From Bacteroidales bacterium (GTDB taxonomy: Bacteria > Bacteroidota > Bacteroidia > Bacteroidales > P3), in NCBI GenBank assembly GCA_017618625.1, contig JAFZTV010000090.1, positions 1 to 19,445 on the forward strand: a DNA stretch of 19,445 bases, in the 5' to 3' direction. Each line of letters begins with the position of its first letter. Within the stretch, counting starts at the first letter, position 1. A model generated the notes under the pieces. The model ran no database searches. It was not told the origin of the DNA and saw only the letters and a list, made by a program, of their open reading frames with translations. This document shows positions 13,054 to 19,445 of this stretch, piece by piece. The position numbers and the translations under genes were made by a program.

Positions 13054-15858
13054 ATGAAAAAGATTTTATTGTCATTAGCAGCGCTTCTCCTTGGCCTCTG
13101 TGCCTACGCGCAGTCGGGTTGCGAGGTTATGTCGTCCGACTACCATCGTCTCGAACTCTCGTTCAAGGCATCATCCGCATTGAATGTGGAGAATGTAATC
13201 GTCAAAGGAAACGACTTTTCCATGGTCACCATGGAAGGCTTCGGCCAGTCGTCAGCTATGGGTTGCCCGTCGCTGCCCACCATGCGTTGCATGATTGAGG
13301 CTCCGCTTTGCAGCGGTATTTCGGTACGCATCACTAGCGAAAACCACATTGTGATTGACGGAGAGAGCATCGGCGTCACCAACCGAGTGGCTCCCGTTCA
13401 GCCGTCGGAGTGCAAGACCGCCAGCCGCAACCATGACATCCTGGCTCTCGACCAGCAGGTCTATGGAACCGACGCCTTCTACGGTATCGACATCGTTTCC
13501 ACCGAGCATATCGGCATCGCCCGTGACCGCAATCTGGCCCAGGTGGTTTTCTCGCCTGTGCAGTACAACCCCGTCACCAACCAGTTCCTGGTTTACACGC
13601 AGGTCGAGGCTGTGCTGACGTATGAGAATGCCGACGTCGAGGCTACCAAACAGATGAAACGCCGTTACTATTCACCAGCTTTCGGTAACGGCATCAACAC
13701 CATCAACTCCCTCGGTAGTGCCAAAAACCCGTCCGAGACCGCTCCCATACGCTATCTCGTTATCGCCAACACTATGTTCCGTGGCGAGCTGGACGAGTTT
13801 GTCAACTGGAAGAAGCGTACTGGATTCATCGTTGACGAGGTTTATACCGACGATGCCGAAATGGGCGATTCGCTCGAAAGCATCATGGCTTATGTGAAAC
13901 GTCAATACACCGAGGCAACTGCTGAAAATCCCGCCCCTACCTTTGTTCTGTTTGTCGGTGATGTTGATCAGTTACCCACAACGATTAAAATGGATATTGT
14001 CGATTATTGGGGCTTCTTCCAAGACACAACAATCCAGGCATCCGACCTCAACTATGCCTGCTGGACCGATGGCGACAACATCCCCGACTGTTACTACGGC
14101 CGCCTGTCGGCTCAGACAGTCGATCAGCTTACCCCGCAGCTCGATAAAATTCTCATGTATGAGCGTTACGAGTTCCCCGACCCGTCGTTCCTTGACGTGG
14201 CGGTTCTTGTTGCTGGCCAGGACCAAGGGCGTAGTGGTGACAACGGATATAAAGTGTGTGACCCGACAATGGATTATATAGCAAAGTTTTACATCAACGG
14301 CGACTATGGCTATTCTAACGTCTATGAATACAAAAACAACACCTCCATCAATCCCAATGCAACTAATGTGACGCTGGGTACCAACACCACATCTGACGCT
14401 GCCGCTATCCGTGCAAGATATTCCGAAGGGGCAGGCTGGATCAACTACTCGGCTCATGGCGATTGGGATCGATGGCATGGTCCTGAACTCACAACATCAC
14501 AGGTGGCACAGATGACCAACAAGGACAAATGTGGCATCATGATTGGCAACTGCTGCCTCTCTGGTAAGTTCGATGAAACGACCTGCTTTGCCGAATCACT
14601 GAAGCGTAAGGACAACAACTGCGGCGCAGCTGCCTATATTGGCGCAAGTAACTCAACATATTGGAATCAGGATTTCTATTGGGCCATCGGTGTTCGTTCT
14701 TCAATTAGTGCCAATATGAATCATCAGTACATGGCCGACAATCTAGGTCTCTATGACCGCCTTTTCCACACTCATGGCGAGGACTACTCGCTTTGGGCTG
14801 TCACGTTGGGCTCCATGATGTTCAATGGCAACATGGCGGTTGAGAATTCAAATTCAGAGGCCTCCGACAAACTCTACTACTGGGAAATCTACCACACCTT
14901 CGGCGACCCCTCAATGATGCCATGGCTCACTCAGGCGGAAGACATGACTGTCACCTACGACGGAGTGTATAGTGGCTCCAGCAGCGTCACGGTTACCTGC
15001 GTTCCCTACGCCTATGTAGCCCTTACCGGTGAGGAAAATTATAACCTTTACGGTGCCGCTTTCGCCGACGAGAACGGAGTTGCCGTCATCGACCTCGCAC
15101 AGCCGCTGCCGCTCGGCAGTTATGTTTTAGCCGCCACGGCTCAGAACTACAAGCCGGCACTTGTTGATGTCGTAGTCTCCGATGTGACATACACCATAAC
15201 CGTCCTCTCTGACAATGAGACGATGGGCAGTGTCTATGGCAGTGGCACCTATAGTGAGCTGTCCACCGCTGTCATCTCGGCCAGCTCTCACGCTGGATAC
15301 CATTTTGTCCGTTGGAACGACAACGACCTCAACGCCACACGTACCGTTGTGGTCACTGCTGACTCCACCTTCACCGCCTACTTCGAGGTCAACGACCCCG
15401 ACGACACATATTACACCCTTACCGTCCTTTCGGCTGACGAGACGATGGGTACCGCCAGCGGCAGCGGTCAGTATCTTGAGAACAGCTCCGTCACCATCTC
15501 GGCCAATCCGCTTGCAGGCTACCGTTTTGTGCGTTGGGATGATAATAACACCCAGGCTATACGTCAGGTCACTGTCTCTTCCGATGCCAGCTACACAGCC
15601 TATTTCGAACGTATGCCGCAGGGTATCGATGAGGTTTCAAGTGTGAAAGTGAAACTCTACCCCAACCCGACCACTGGCATACTCAACATAGAACTCGACG
15701 GATTGAAGAAGGTTGAGGTTATCGACGCTGTGGGCCGTGTTGTCATGACTCAGGGCGCCGGCAACTCCATCAACATGAGTTCTCTCGTCAACGGTATCTA
15801 TACCGTTCGTCTCTTCTCCGACGGTGCTGTGACCGTGAAGAAAGTGGTCAAGAAGTAA
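13054..15858 (+). CDS. Gingipain-like C25 cysteine peptidase, T9SS substrate, with two InlB-type repeats
   Basis: This 934-residue exported peptidase has a signal peptide (residues 1-20, ending CAYAQ), an N-terminal propeptide-like region (to about 230), and a C25 catalytic domain (about 235-640). The probable dyad is His468 in NYSAHGD and a cysteine in GNCCLSGKFDETTCFAESL. By alignment in mind with gingipain ACVNGNF..PCFAEAL, Cys501 is the nucleophile, with Cys500 beside it. Two 66-residue divergent InlB B-repeats follow (713-778 and 787-852). The C-terminus (about 865-934: KLYPNPTTGILNIEL...GRVV...VNGIYTVRL) is a T9SS type A sorting domain. Specificity cannot be read off. It begins 12 bases after the pseudouridine synthase. 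The downstream gene is a paralogue. Confidence 0.92.
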   Translation: MKKILLSLAALLLGLCAYAQSGCEVMSSDYHRLELSFKASSALNVENVIVKGNDFSMVTMEGFGQSSAMGCPSLPTMRCMIEAPLCSGISVRITSENHIVIDGESIGVTNRVAPVQPSECKTASRNHDILALDQQVYGTDAFYGIDIVSTEHIGIARDRNLAQVVFSPVQYNPVTNQFLVYTQVEAVLTYENADVEATKQMKRRYYSPAFGNGINTINSLGSAKNPSETAPIRYLVIANTMFRGELDEFVNWKKRTGFIVDEVYTDDAEMGDSLESIMAYVKRQYTEATAENPAPTFVLFVGDVDQLPTTIKMDIVDYWGFFQDTTIQASDLNYACWTDGDNIPDCYYGRLSAQTVDQLTPQLDKILMYERYEFPDPSFLDVAVLVAGQDQGRSGDNGYKVCDPTMDYIAKFYINGDYGYSNVYEYKNNTSINPNATNVTLGTNTTSDAAAIRARYSEGAGWINYSAHGDWDRWHGPELTTSQVAQMTNKDKCGIMIGNCCLSGKFDETTCFAESLKRKDNNCGAAAYIGASNSTYWNQDFYWAIGVRSSISANMNHQYMADNLGLYDRLFHTHGEDYSLWAVTLGSMMFNGNMAVENSNSEASDKLYYWEIYHTFGDPSMMPWLTQAEDMTVTYDGVYSGSSSVTVTCVPYAYVALTGEENYNLYGAAFADENGVAVIDLAQPLPLGSYVLAATAQNYKPALVDVVVSDVTYTITVLSDNETMGSVYGSGTYSELSTAVISASSHAGYHFVRWNDNDLNATRTVVVTADSTFTAYFEVNDPDDTYYTLTVLSADETMGTASGSGQYLENSSVTISANPLAGYRFVRWDDNNTQAIRQVTVSSDASYTAYFERMPQGIDEVSSVKVKLYPNPTTGILNIELDGLKKVEVIDAVGRVVMTQGAGNSINMSSLVNGIYTVRLFSDGAVTVKKVVKK
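15190..15609 (+). repeat. Two in-frame InlB-like repeats within the first C25 gene
   Basis: Bases 15190-15387 and 15412-15609 encode two 66-residue repeats that align without gaps: Y-T-[IL]-T-V-L-S-x-x-E-T-M-G ... AGY-x-FVRW-[ND]-D-N ... YTAYFE or FTAYFE. They are separated by 8 residues (VNDPDDTY). They match the divergent InlB B-repeat (bacterial repeat) family, usually spacer or adhesion modules on surface proteins. The paralogue lacks them. Confidence 0.88.
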
Positions 15859-15894
15859 CATCACCGTCAAGGTCAAGAAAAGCCATCTAAAAAC

Positions 15895-18300
15895 ATGTCA
15901 AATATGAGAAAAGGGTTGTTGTCAGTAGTTTTACTGCTGTTGTCCGTTTCTGGTTATGCGCAGGGAGTCTGCGAAGTGAAACACTCCGGTTATGACCGGC
16001 TTGAACTTTCGTTCACGGTTTCAGACAAACTCACAATTGACGAGCTCTCGCTCTATGGACAGCCCTTTTCGCTTGTAGCCATCGACGGCTTCGACCATTC
16101 GTCCGAAATCGGTTCGCCGTCGCTCCCCACTATGCGTTACATGATTGAGGCCCCTCTCTGCGATGGCATACATGTTCAGATTGTCAGCGAAACACATCTG
16201 CTGCTCGACGGCGACAGCTTGGGAGTAACACATAAAGTAGCGCCGGTCCAGCCGTCTGTTTGCAAGACCGCTTCGCGTAACAGCAACAGTTTAGCCTTCA
16301 ACGATAAGGCATACACCACCAATGCTTTCTTCGGACTGCCGCCTGTCTCCACGCTGCCTGTAGGCGTTGCTCGTGACCGAAACCTTGCCGAGGTGGTCTT
16401 TTCGCCGGTTCAGTACAACCCCGTCACCAACCAGTTCCTGGTTTACACCCAAGTCGAGGCGGTGCTGACCTACGACAACCCCGATGTGGCGGCCACCAAG
16501 ACCATGAAGCGCCTTCATTATTCGCCGGCTTTCTCCTGCGGAGTTAAGACGCTCAACACCCTCGGCGACACCAAGGATGTTACTCTGAACGCCCCCATAC
16601 GCTATCTCATCGTTTCCAACTCCCTGTTCCGTGGCAAGTTCGACGAGTTCGTCAATTGGAAACGTCGCACTGGATTCATAGTCGATGTTGCCTATACCGA
16701 CGATGCAGCCGTGGGCACCACGCAGACATCCATCCGCAACTACATCCGTCAGCAATACACCGGAGCCACCAGTGAGCGTCCTGCCCCGACCTACGTCCTT
16801 CTTATCGGCGATGTGGCACAGATTCCGGCCAAGACTTATAGCGATGGCGGAGACTCCTTCGTCTCCGACCTTGAATATGCCTGCTGGACGTCCACTGACA
16901 ACATCCCCGATTGCTACTACGGCCGATTCTCGGCACAGACCTCCACGCAGCTTACCCCTCAGGTCGAGAAGACGCTTATGTATGAACGCTACGAGTTTCC
17001 CGACCCGTCGTTCCTCGACCGGGCGGTCCTCATAGCTGGTGTGGATGGTGGCAACTCTGGCGACCACGGCTACACCCACGCCGACCCCACCATGGACTAC
17101 GCCGCCAAGAACTATGTCAATGGTGACGGAAAGAACCAGCCTGGCGGAAGCGACTTCTACAAGTACGCCACCGTAACCGAGTATAAGAACAACACTTCCA
17201 TCAACATGAACGCCACGAATGTGACGGTCAAGAGCAACAGTTTCGACTCCGAAATTCGTAGCCTTTACGTCAACGGAGCGGGATGGATGAACTACTCCGC
17301 CCACGGTGGTCACGACAGCTGGTCCATCCCCGAGTTCAGCAACAGCCATGTGGCAAGCCTGAACAACAGCAAGAAGTTCGGTGTGATGATAGGCAACTGC
17401 TGCCTGTCTGGCAAGTTCGACGAGTCGGCCTGCTTCGGCGAGACGCTGCTGCGACGCAATAACTACTGCGGTGCTGTGGGCTACATCGGAGGCTCGAGCT
17501 ACACCTACTGGGGCGAGGATGTCTATTGGGCAGTCGGCTATCGCAGCTCCATCAGCGCCAACATGACCCAGCAGTACAACTCCAGCCGCACTGGCGCCTA
17601 CGACCACCTGTTCCACACCCACGGCGAGGCCTTCTCCGAATGGGCACCCACGTTGGGCTCCATCGTCATGTATGGTAATATGGCGGTCCAAAGCTCTGGC
17701 TCTTCGCTGAAAACCTATTATTGGCGCATCTACCACGCCTTCGGCGACCCCTCGCTCATTCCCTGGCTCACGCAAGCCAAGGATATGCCGCTCTCCTACG
17801 ACGGCTTCCGTGTCGGTGCCACTAGCGTCACCATCGCCGCCGCACCTTATGCATACGTCGCGTTGACCGATGCCGACACCGCGCTTCTGGCAGCTGCCAT
17901 TGCCGGTTCCGACGGTGTCGCCACACTTACGCTGAACCGCGTTATGGACAGCGGCAGCTACGTCATAGCCGCCACCGCCCAGAACTACAAGCCTTCGCTT
18001 GTCGAACTCTCCGTCAACGACACCACGGTGATAAGCTCGGTGTGGAACGAGACCACAGCCACGTTGAAATGCTATCCCAACCCAGCCGTCACCACTGTAA
18101 CCCTCGTGGTGACGCTGTACGAGAAAAGCGTGCAGTACGAAATCGTTGACGTAAGCGGCCGCAAACTCTACACCGAATCCGTCGAGAACGCTAGCACGCC
18201 CCACACCGTCGATGTCTCATCCCTCATCCCCGGAACCTACCTCGTCCGCGCCACAGGCGACAACTTCAACGCCTCAACCAAGATACTCGTAGCGCGGTAG
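15895..18300 (+). CDS. Gingipain-like C25 cysteine peptidase, second paralogue, T9SS substrate
   Basis: This 801-residue paralogue of the preceding protein has a signal peptide ending SGYAQ, a propeptide-like region and a C25 catalytic domain with His470 (NYSAHGGHDSW) and the Cys502-Cys503 doublet in GNCCLSGKFDESACFGETL. Cys503 is the likely nucleophile. The T9SS type A sorting domain is at about 722-801 (KCYPNPAVTTVTL ... GRKLY ... IPGTYLVRATG). The 133-residue length difference from copy 1 is almost entirely the two missing InlB-like repeats. Met4 (15904) is an equally good start. It lies 36 bases after copy 1. A 38-base stretch at 16411-16448 is identical to 13561-13598, although the rest differs at many silent sites. 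It may act with copy 1 as a pair of secreted proteases; substrate unknown. Confidence 0.92.
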   Translation: MSNMRKGLLSVVLLLLSVSGYAQGVCEVKHSGYDRLELSFTVSDKLTIDELSLYGQPFSLVAIDGFDHSSEIGSPSLPTMRYMIEAPLCDGIHVQIVSETHLLLDGDSLGVTHKVAPVQPSVCKTASRNSNSLAFNDKAYTTNAFFGLPPVSTLPVGVARDRNLAEVVFSPVQYNPVTNQFLVYTQVEAVLTYDNPDVAATKTMKRLHYSPAFSCGVKTLNTLGDTKDVTLNAPIRYLIVSNSLFRGKFDEFVNWKRRTGFIVDVAYTDDAAVGTTQTSIRNYIRQQYTGATSERPAPTYVLLIGDVAQIPAKTYSDGGDSFVSDLEYACWTSTDNIPDCYYGRFSAQTSTQLTPQVEKTLMYERYEFPDPSFLDRAVLIAGVDGGNSGDHGYTHADPTMDYAAKNYVNGDGKNQPGGSDFYKYATVTEYKNNTSINMNATNVTVKSNSFDSEIRSLYVNGAGWMNYSAHGGHDSWSIPEFSNSHVASLNNSKKFGVMIGNCCLSGKFDESACFGETLLRRNNYCGAVGYIGGSSYTYWGEDVYWAVGYRSSISANMTQQYNSSRTGAYDHLFHTHGEAFSEWAPTLGSIVMYGNMAVQSSGSSLKTYYWRIYHAFGDPSLIPWLTQAKDMPLSYDGFRVGATSVTIAAAPYAYVALTDADTALLAAAIAGSDGVATLTLNRVMDSGSYVIAATAQNYKPSLVELSVNDTTVISSVWNETTATLKCYPNPAVTTVTLVVTLYEKSVQYEIVDVSGRKLYTESVENASTPHTVDVSSLIPGTYLVRATGDNFNASTKILVAR

Positions 18301-18462
18301 CGACTCGGCACAGTAAGTGACAGCTATCATATTTACTTCCCTAGAAAAAGTCGAATGGATTTTACTATAAACCAGTCATGGGTTGAATGCCTTTTAGGGT
18401 ACCTGTCTTCCTGAAAAAATTTTTCCCGTCTAATACAATATCGTACCATTCGGTCTTGTTCC

Positions 18463-18487
18463 ATTATTATATCTATGATATAATAAT
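18463..18487. repeat. AT-rich perfect inverted repeat
   Basis: ATTATTATATC (18463-18473) and GATATAATAAT (18477-18487) form an 11-bp perfect stem with a 3-base loop, flanked by CC on both sides. A T6 run follows at 18494-18499 after CCCCAA. It could be a weak terminator for the C25 genes, 160 bases upstream, or a protein-binding palindrome. The sequence does not decide. Confidence 0.6.
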
Positions 18488-18528
18488 CCCCAATTTTTTA
18501 TTCAAATAGAAGTTACTTCTAATTCTAT

Positions 18529-18603
18529 GGTAATTCTAGGGTAATTCTAGGGTAATTCTAGGTCAAAGCCTACACAACATCTAGTCAAAGCCTACACAAC
18601 ATC
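18529..18603. repeat. Short tandem repeats: 11-base unit x3, then 22-base period x2
   Basis: GGTAATTCTAG occurs three times in a row (18529-18561), preceded by an imperfect half copy. Directly after, TCAAAGCCTACACAACATC occurs at 18563-18581 and again at 18585-18603, a 22-base period. Spacer-free adjacency and low copy number argue against CRISPR. Confidence 0.85.
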
Positions 18604-18794
18604 GACACTACTCCGACATAACTCCTATCTAACTTCGATTTAACTCGGGTATGGCTCCGAACCGGATTCTTGTTAGGCCGTTGTATGGGGCACCCATCCA
18701 CCGCCTAGTTGATGCCTAATCATTAGACAGTACGCTCTATGCCGACACTAATCTATGTGGGTCGGGCTTGCGTCATAGTGCTGGTATGTGTCGG

Positions 18795-18917
18795 TTACTC
18801 CTCGGTTTCGGGCTCTTTCGGGGCTTCGTCAGGCAGCATCGGGGTGGTGTCGTCCTTGAGGAACGTGGTGTCGCTGAAGTCGTGTTCGAAGTTTCTCTGC
18901 GAAATCTCGTGTAAAGT
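18795..18917 (-). pseudogene. Probable remnant of the 3' end of a lost gene
   Basis: The minus-strand frame between the TGA at 18920-18918 and the TAA at 18797-18795 encodes 40 residues, from TLHEISQRNFEHDFSDTTFL to the acidic, proline-rich end LPDEAPKEPETEE. It has no start codon except an internal Met near its end. The sequence and its GC-rich third positions look like a real protein terminus, while the adjacent upstream sequence continues protein-like only in another frame (SARRRELYTRF), suggesting a frameshifted, truncated gene. I do not recognise the family. Confidence 0.4.
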
Positions 18918-18954
18918 TCACGGCGACGCGCAGATAGGGCTGCTAGGCGGACGA

Positions 18955-18988
18955 TATTTCGTGTATTGAAAAAGTTTTCGTATTTTTG
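18955..18988 (+). promoter_or_regulatory. Bacteroidota-type promoter for the cleaved-adhesin gene
   Basis: TATTTTTG at 18981-18988 fits TAnnTTTG exactly and lies 17-26 bases before the two possible start codons, leaving a short leader. A weak -33 candidate (TTTCG) is at 18955-18959, about 21 bases upstream of the -7 box. Confidence 0.55.
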
Positions 18989-19013
18989 TATCGGCTTATT
19001 AATAATGTTGACT

Positions 19014-19445
19014 ATGAAAAAACTGCTACTATTTGCTGCAATCCTTGCGTCGGGACTTGCTGCCAGCGCACAGAATGTTATATTTGAGGAGTCGTTTGAT
19101 AACGGCATACCTCACACCTGGATATCCCTCGACCAAGACGAGGACGGCTACGGGTGGACCGACGCCGTGACACTTCTCACCGAGTGGGACGCCATTGAGG
19201 CTCTTGAGGATTTCGCAGTGGGCGGAAACGGCAATGCCGCCGTCTCGATTTCCTATACATTTACCGATGACGACTATTATGTACTAACCCCCGACAACTG
19301 GCTCATATCACCTGCAATAGCCATTCCCTCGTCGGGTGCCTGCGAACTCGCGTGGTATACATCTCTCTCGTTTGAAGAAGACTTTGTCTCGGTATATGTC
19401 GCCACGTCGGACGATGTCAACGCCTTTTTGGCAACCACTCCTGTG
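19014..19445 (+). CDS. Choice-of-anchor-J / cleaved-adhesin domain secreted protein (5' part only)
   Basis: The window ends within this gene; 144 codons are visible. It has a clear signal peptide (MKKLLLFAAILASGLAASAQ) followed by NVIFEESFDNGIPHTWISLDQDEDGYGWTD ... NWLISPAIAIPSSGACELAWYTS. This is the pattern of the cleaved-adhesin (choice-of-anchor J) jelly-roll domain found in the gingipain haemagglutinin regions of Porphyromonas and many Bacteroidota surface proteins. A T9SS sorting domain would be expected at its unseen C-terminus. ATG 19014 is preferred because it gives a typical MKK signal start; ATG 19005 would add three residues. It has its own promoter and sits downstream of the C25 pair. 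Confidence 0.88.
   Translation, partial: MKKLLLFAAILASGLAASAQNVIFEESFDNGIPHTWISLDQDEDGYGWTDAVTLLTEWDAIEALEDFAVGGNGNAAVSISYTFTDDDYYVLTPDNWLISPAIAIPSSGACELAWYTSLSFEEDFVSVYVATSDDVNAFLATTPV

Larger units (their letters stand above)
18301..18960. other. Gene-free region with repeats, an inverted repeat and a decayed gene tail
   Basis: No intact gene is supported here. The first half is AT-rich with an AT-dominated inverted repeat (18463-18487) and short tandem repeats (18529-18603). Bases 18604-18780 show loosely recurring TAACTC/ACTCC words but nothing defined. Bases 18795-18917 read on the minus strand like the C-terminal end of a lost gene. Two short open frames overlap the last part and look spurious. 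Confidence 0.7.

Noticed and set aside
16291..18204. 637-codon open frame on the minus strand opposite the second C25 gene
   Set aside because: It is a by-product of strong third-position GC bias in the real plus-strand gene. Its translation is Val/Gly/Ala-rich with no domain, and the plus-strand product is clearly a C25 peptidase.
18529..18603. CRISPR array
   Set aside because: The units are 11 and 22 bases, adjacent, without unique spacers, and there are no cas genes in the window.
18739..18969. 76-codon plus-strand open frame
   Set aside because: Its sequence is low-complexity Ser/Val/Gly with no signal, domain or promoter, and it runs antisense to the better minus-strand gene-tail frame.
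18773..19108. 111-codon minus-strand open frame
   Set aside because: It overlaps the start of the certain cleaved-adhesin gene and its promoter, and its Ser/Arg/Thr-rich translation is not protein-like.

Overview
The window looks like a chromosomal stretch from a Bacteroidota species, most likely a member of the Bacteroidales that has a type IX secretion system (T9SS). The reasons are: secreted proteins with T9SS type A C-terminal sorting domains; gingipain-type (C25) proteases and a cleaved-adhesin protein; families largely confined to this phylum (DUF4293, DUF1599, the secreted protein usually labelled 'asparagine synthetase B'); start codons without Shine-Dalgarno sequences; and promoters that fit the phylum's TAnnTTTG -7 box. 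I cannot name the species.

Layout. (1) 1-3000, plus strand: a tRNA-Leu(UAG) with its terminator, then two secreted proteins, one a GATase-like 'AsnB' protein and the other a seven-bladed Reg_prop propeller. A hairpin closes this block. (2) 3112-3965, minus strand: three tandem small lipoproteins that share one cysteine pattern, with a terminator or attenuator inside the array. (3) 4109-5827, minus strand: folP (dihydropteroate synthase) followed by cdaA (diadenylate cyclase). (4) 5885-13041, plus strand: a mostly housekeeping series of DUF1599, a DoxX/thioredoxin-like membrane protein, DUF4293, tsaE, rsfS, ftsH, cdsA and an RluA-type pseudouridine synthase. From DUF4293 onward the spacing is operon-like: 17, 0 and 73 bases, a 4-base overlap, then 6 bases. 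(5) 13054-18300: two tandem C25 peptidase paralogues exported by T9SS. The first starts only 12 bases after the pseudouridine synthase. (6) 18301-18960: a gene-free stretch with short tandem repeats, an AT-only inverted repeat and a decayed gene tail. (7) 19014-end: the start of a secreted choice-of-anchor-J / cleaved-adhesin protein behind a good promoter.

How the genes relate. Block 4 covers core functions: t6A tRNA modification, ribosome silencing, membrane protein quality control, phospholipid precursor synthesis and RNA modification. Blocks 1, 5 and 7 encode exported proteins. The C25 pair beside a cleaved-adhesin gene uses the same modules that Porphyromonas gingivalis fuses into RgpA and Kgp, but here they are split between genes. 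No mobile element, CRISPR array, defence island or phage module was seen. The parts that look least described are the cysteine-patterned lipoprotein array, the GATase-like reading of the 'AsnB' protein, the C25 pair with its sequence-conversion footprint, and G-depleted or GT-rich repeat spacers between housekeeping genes.
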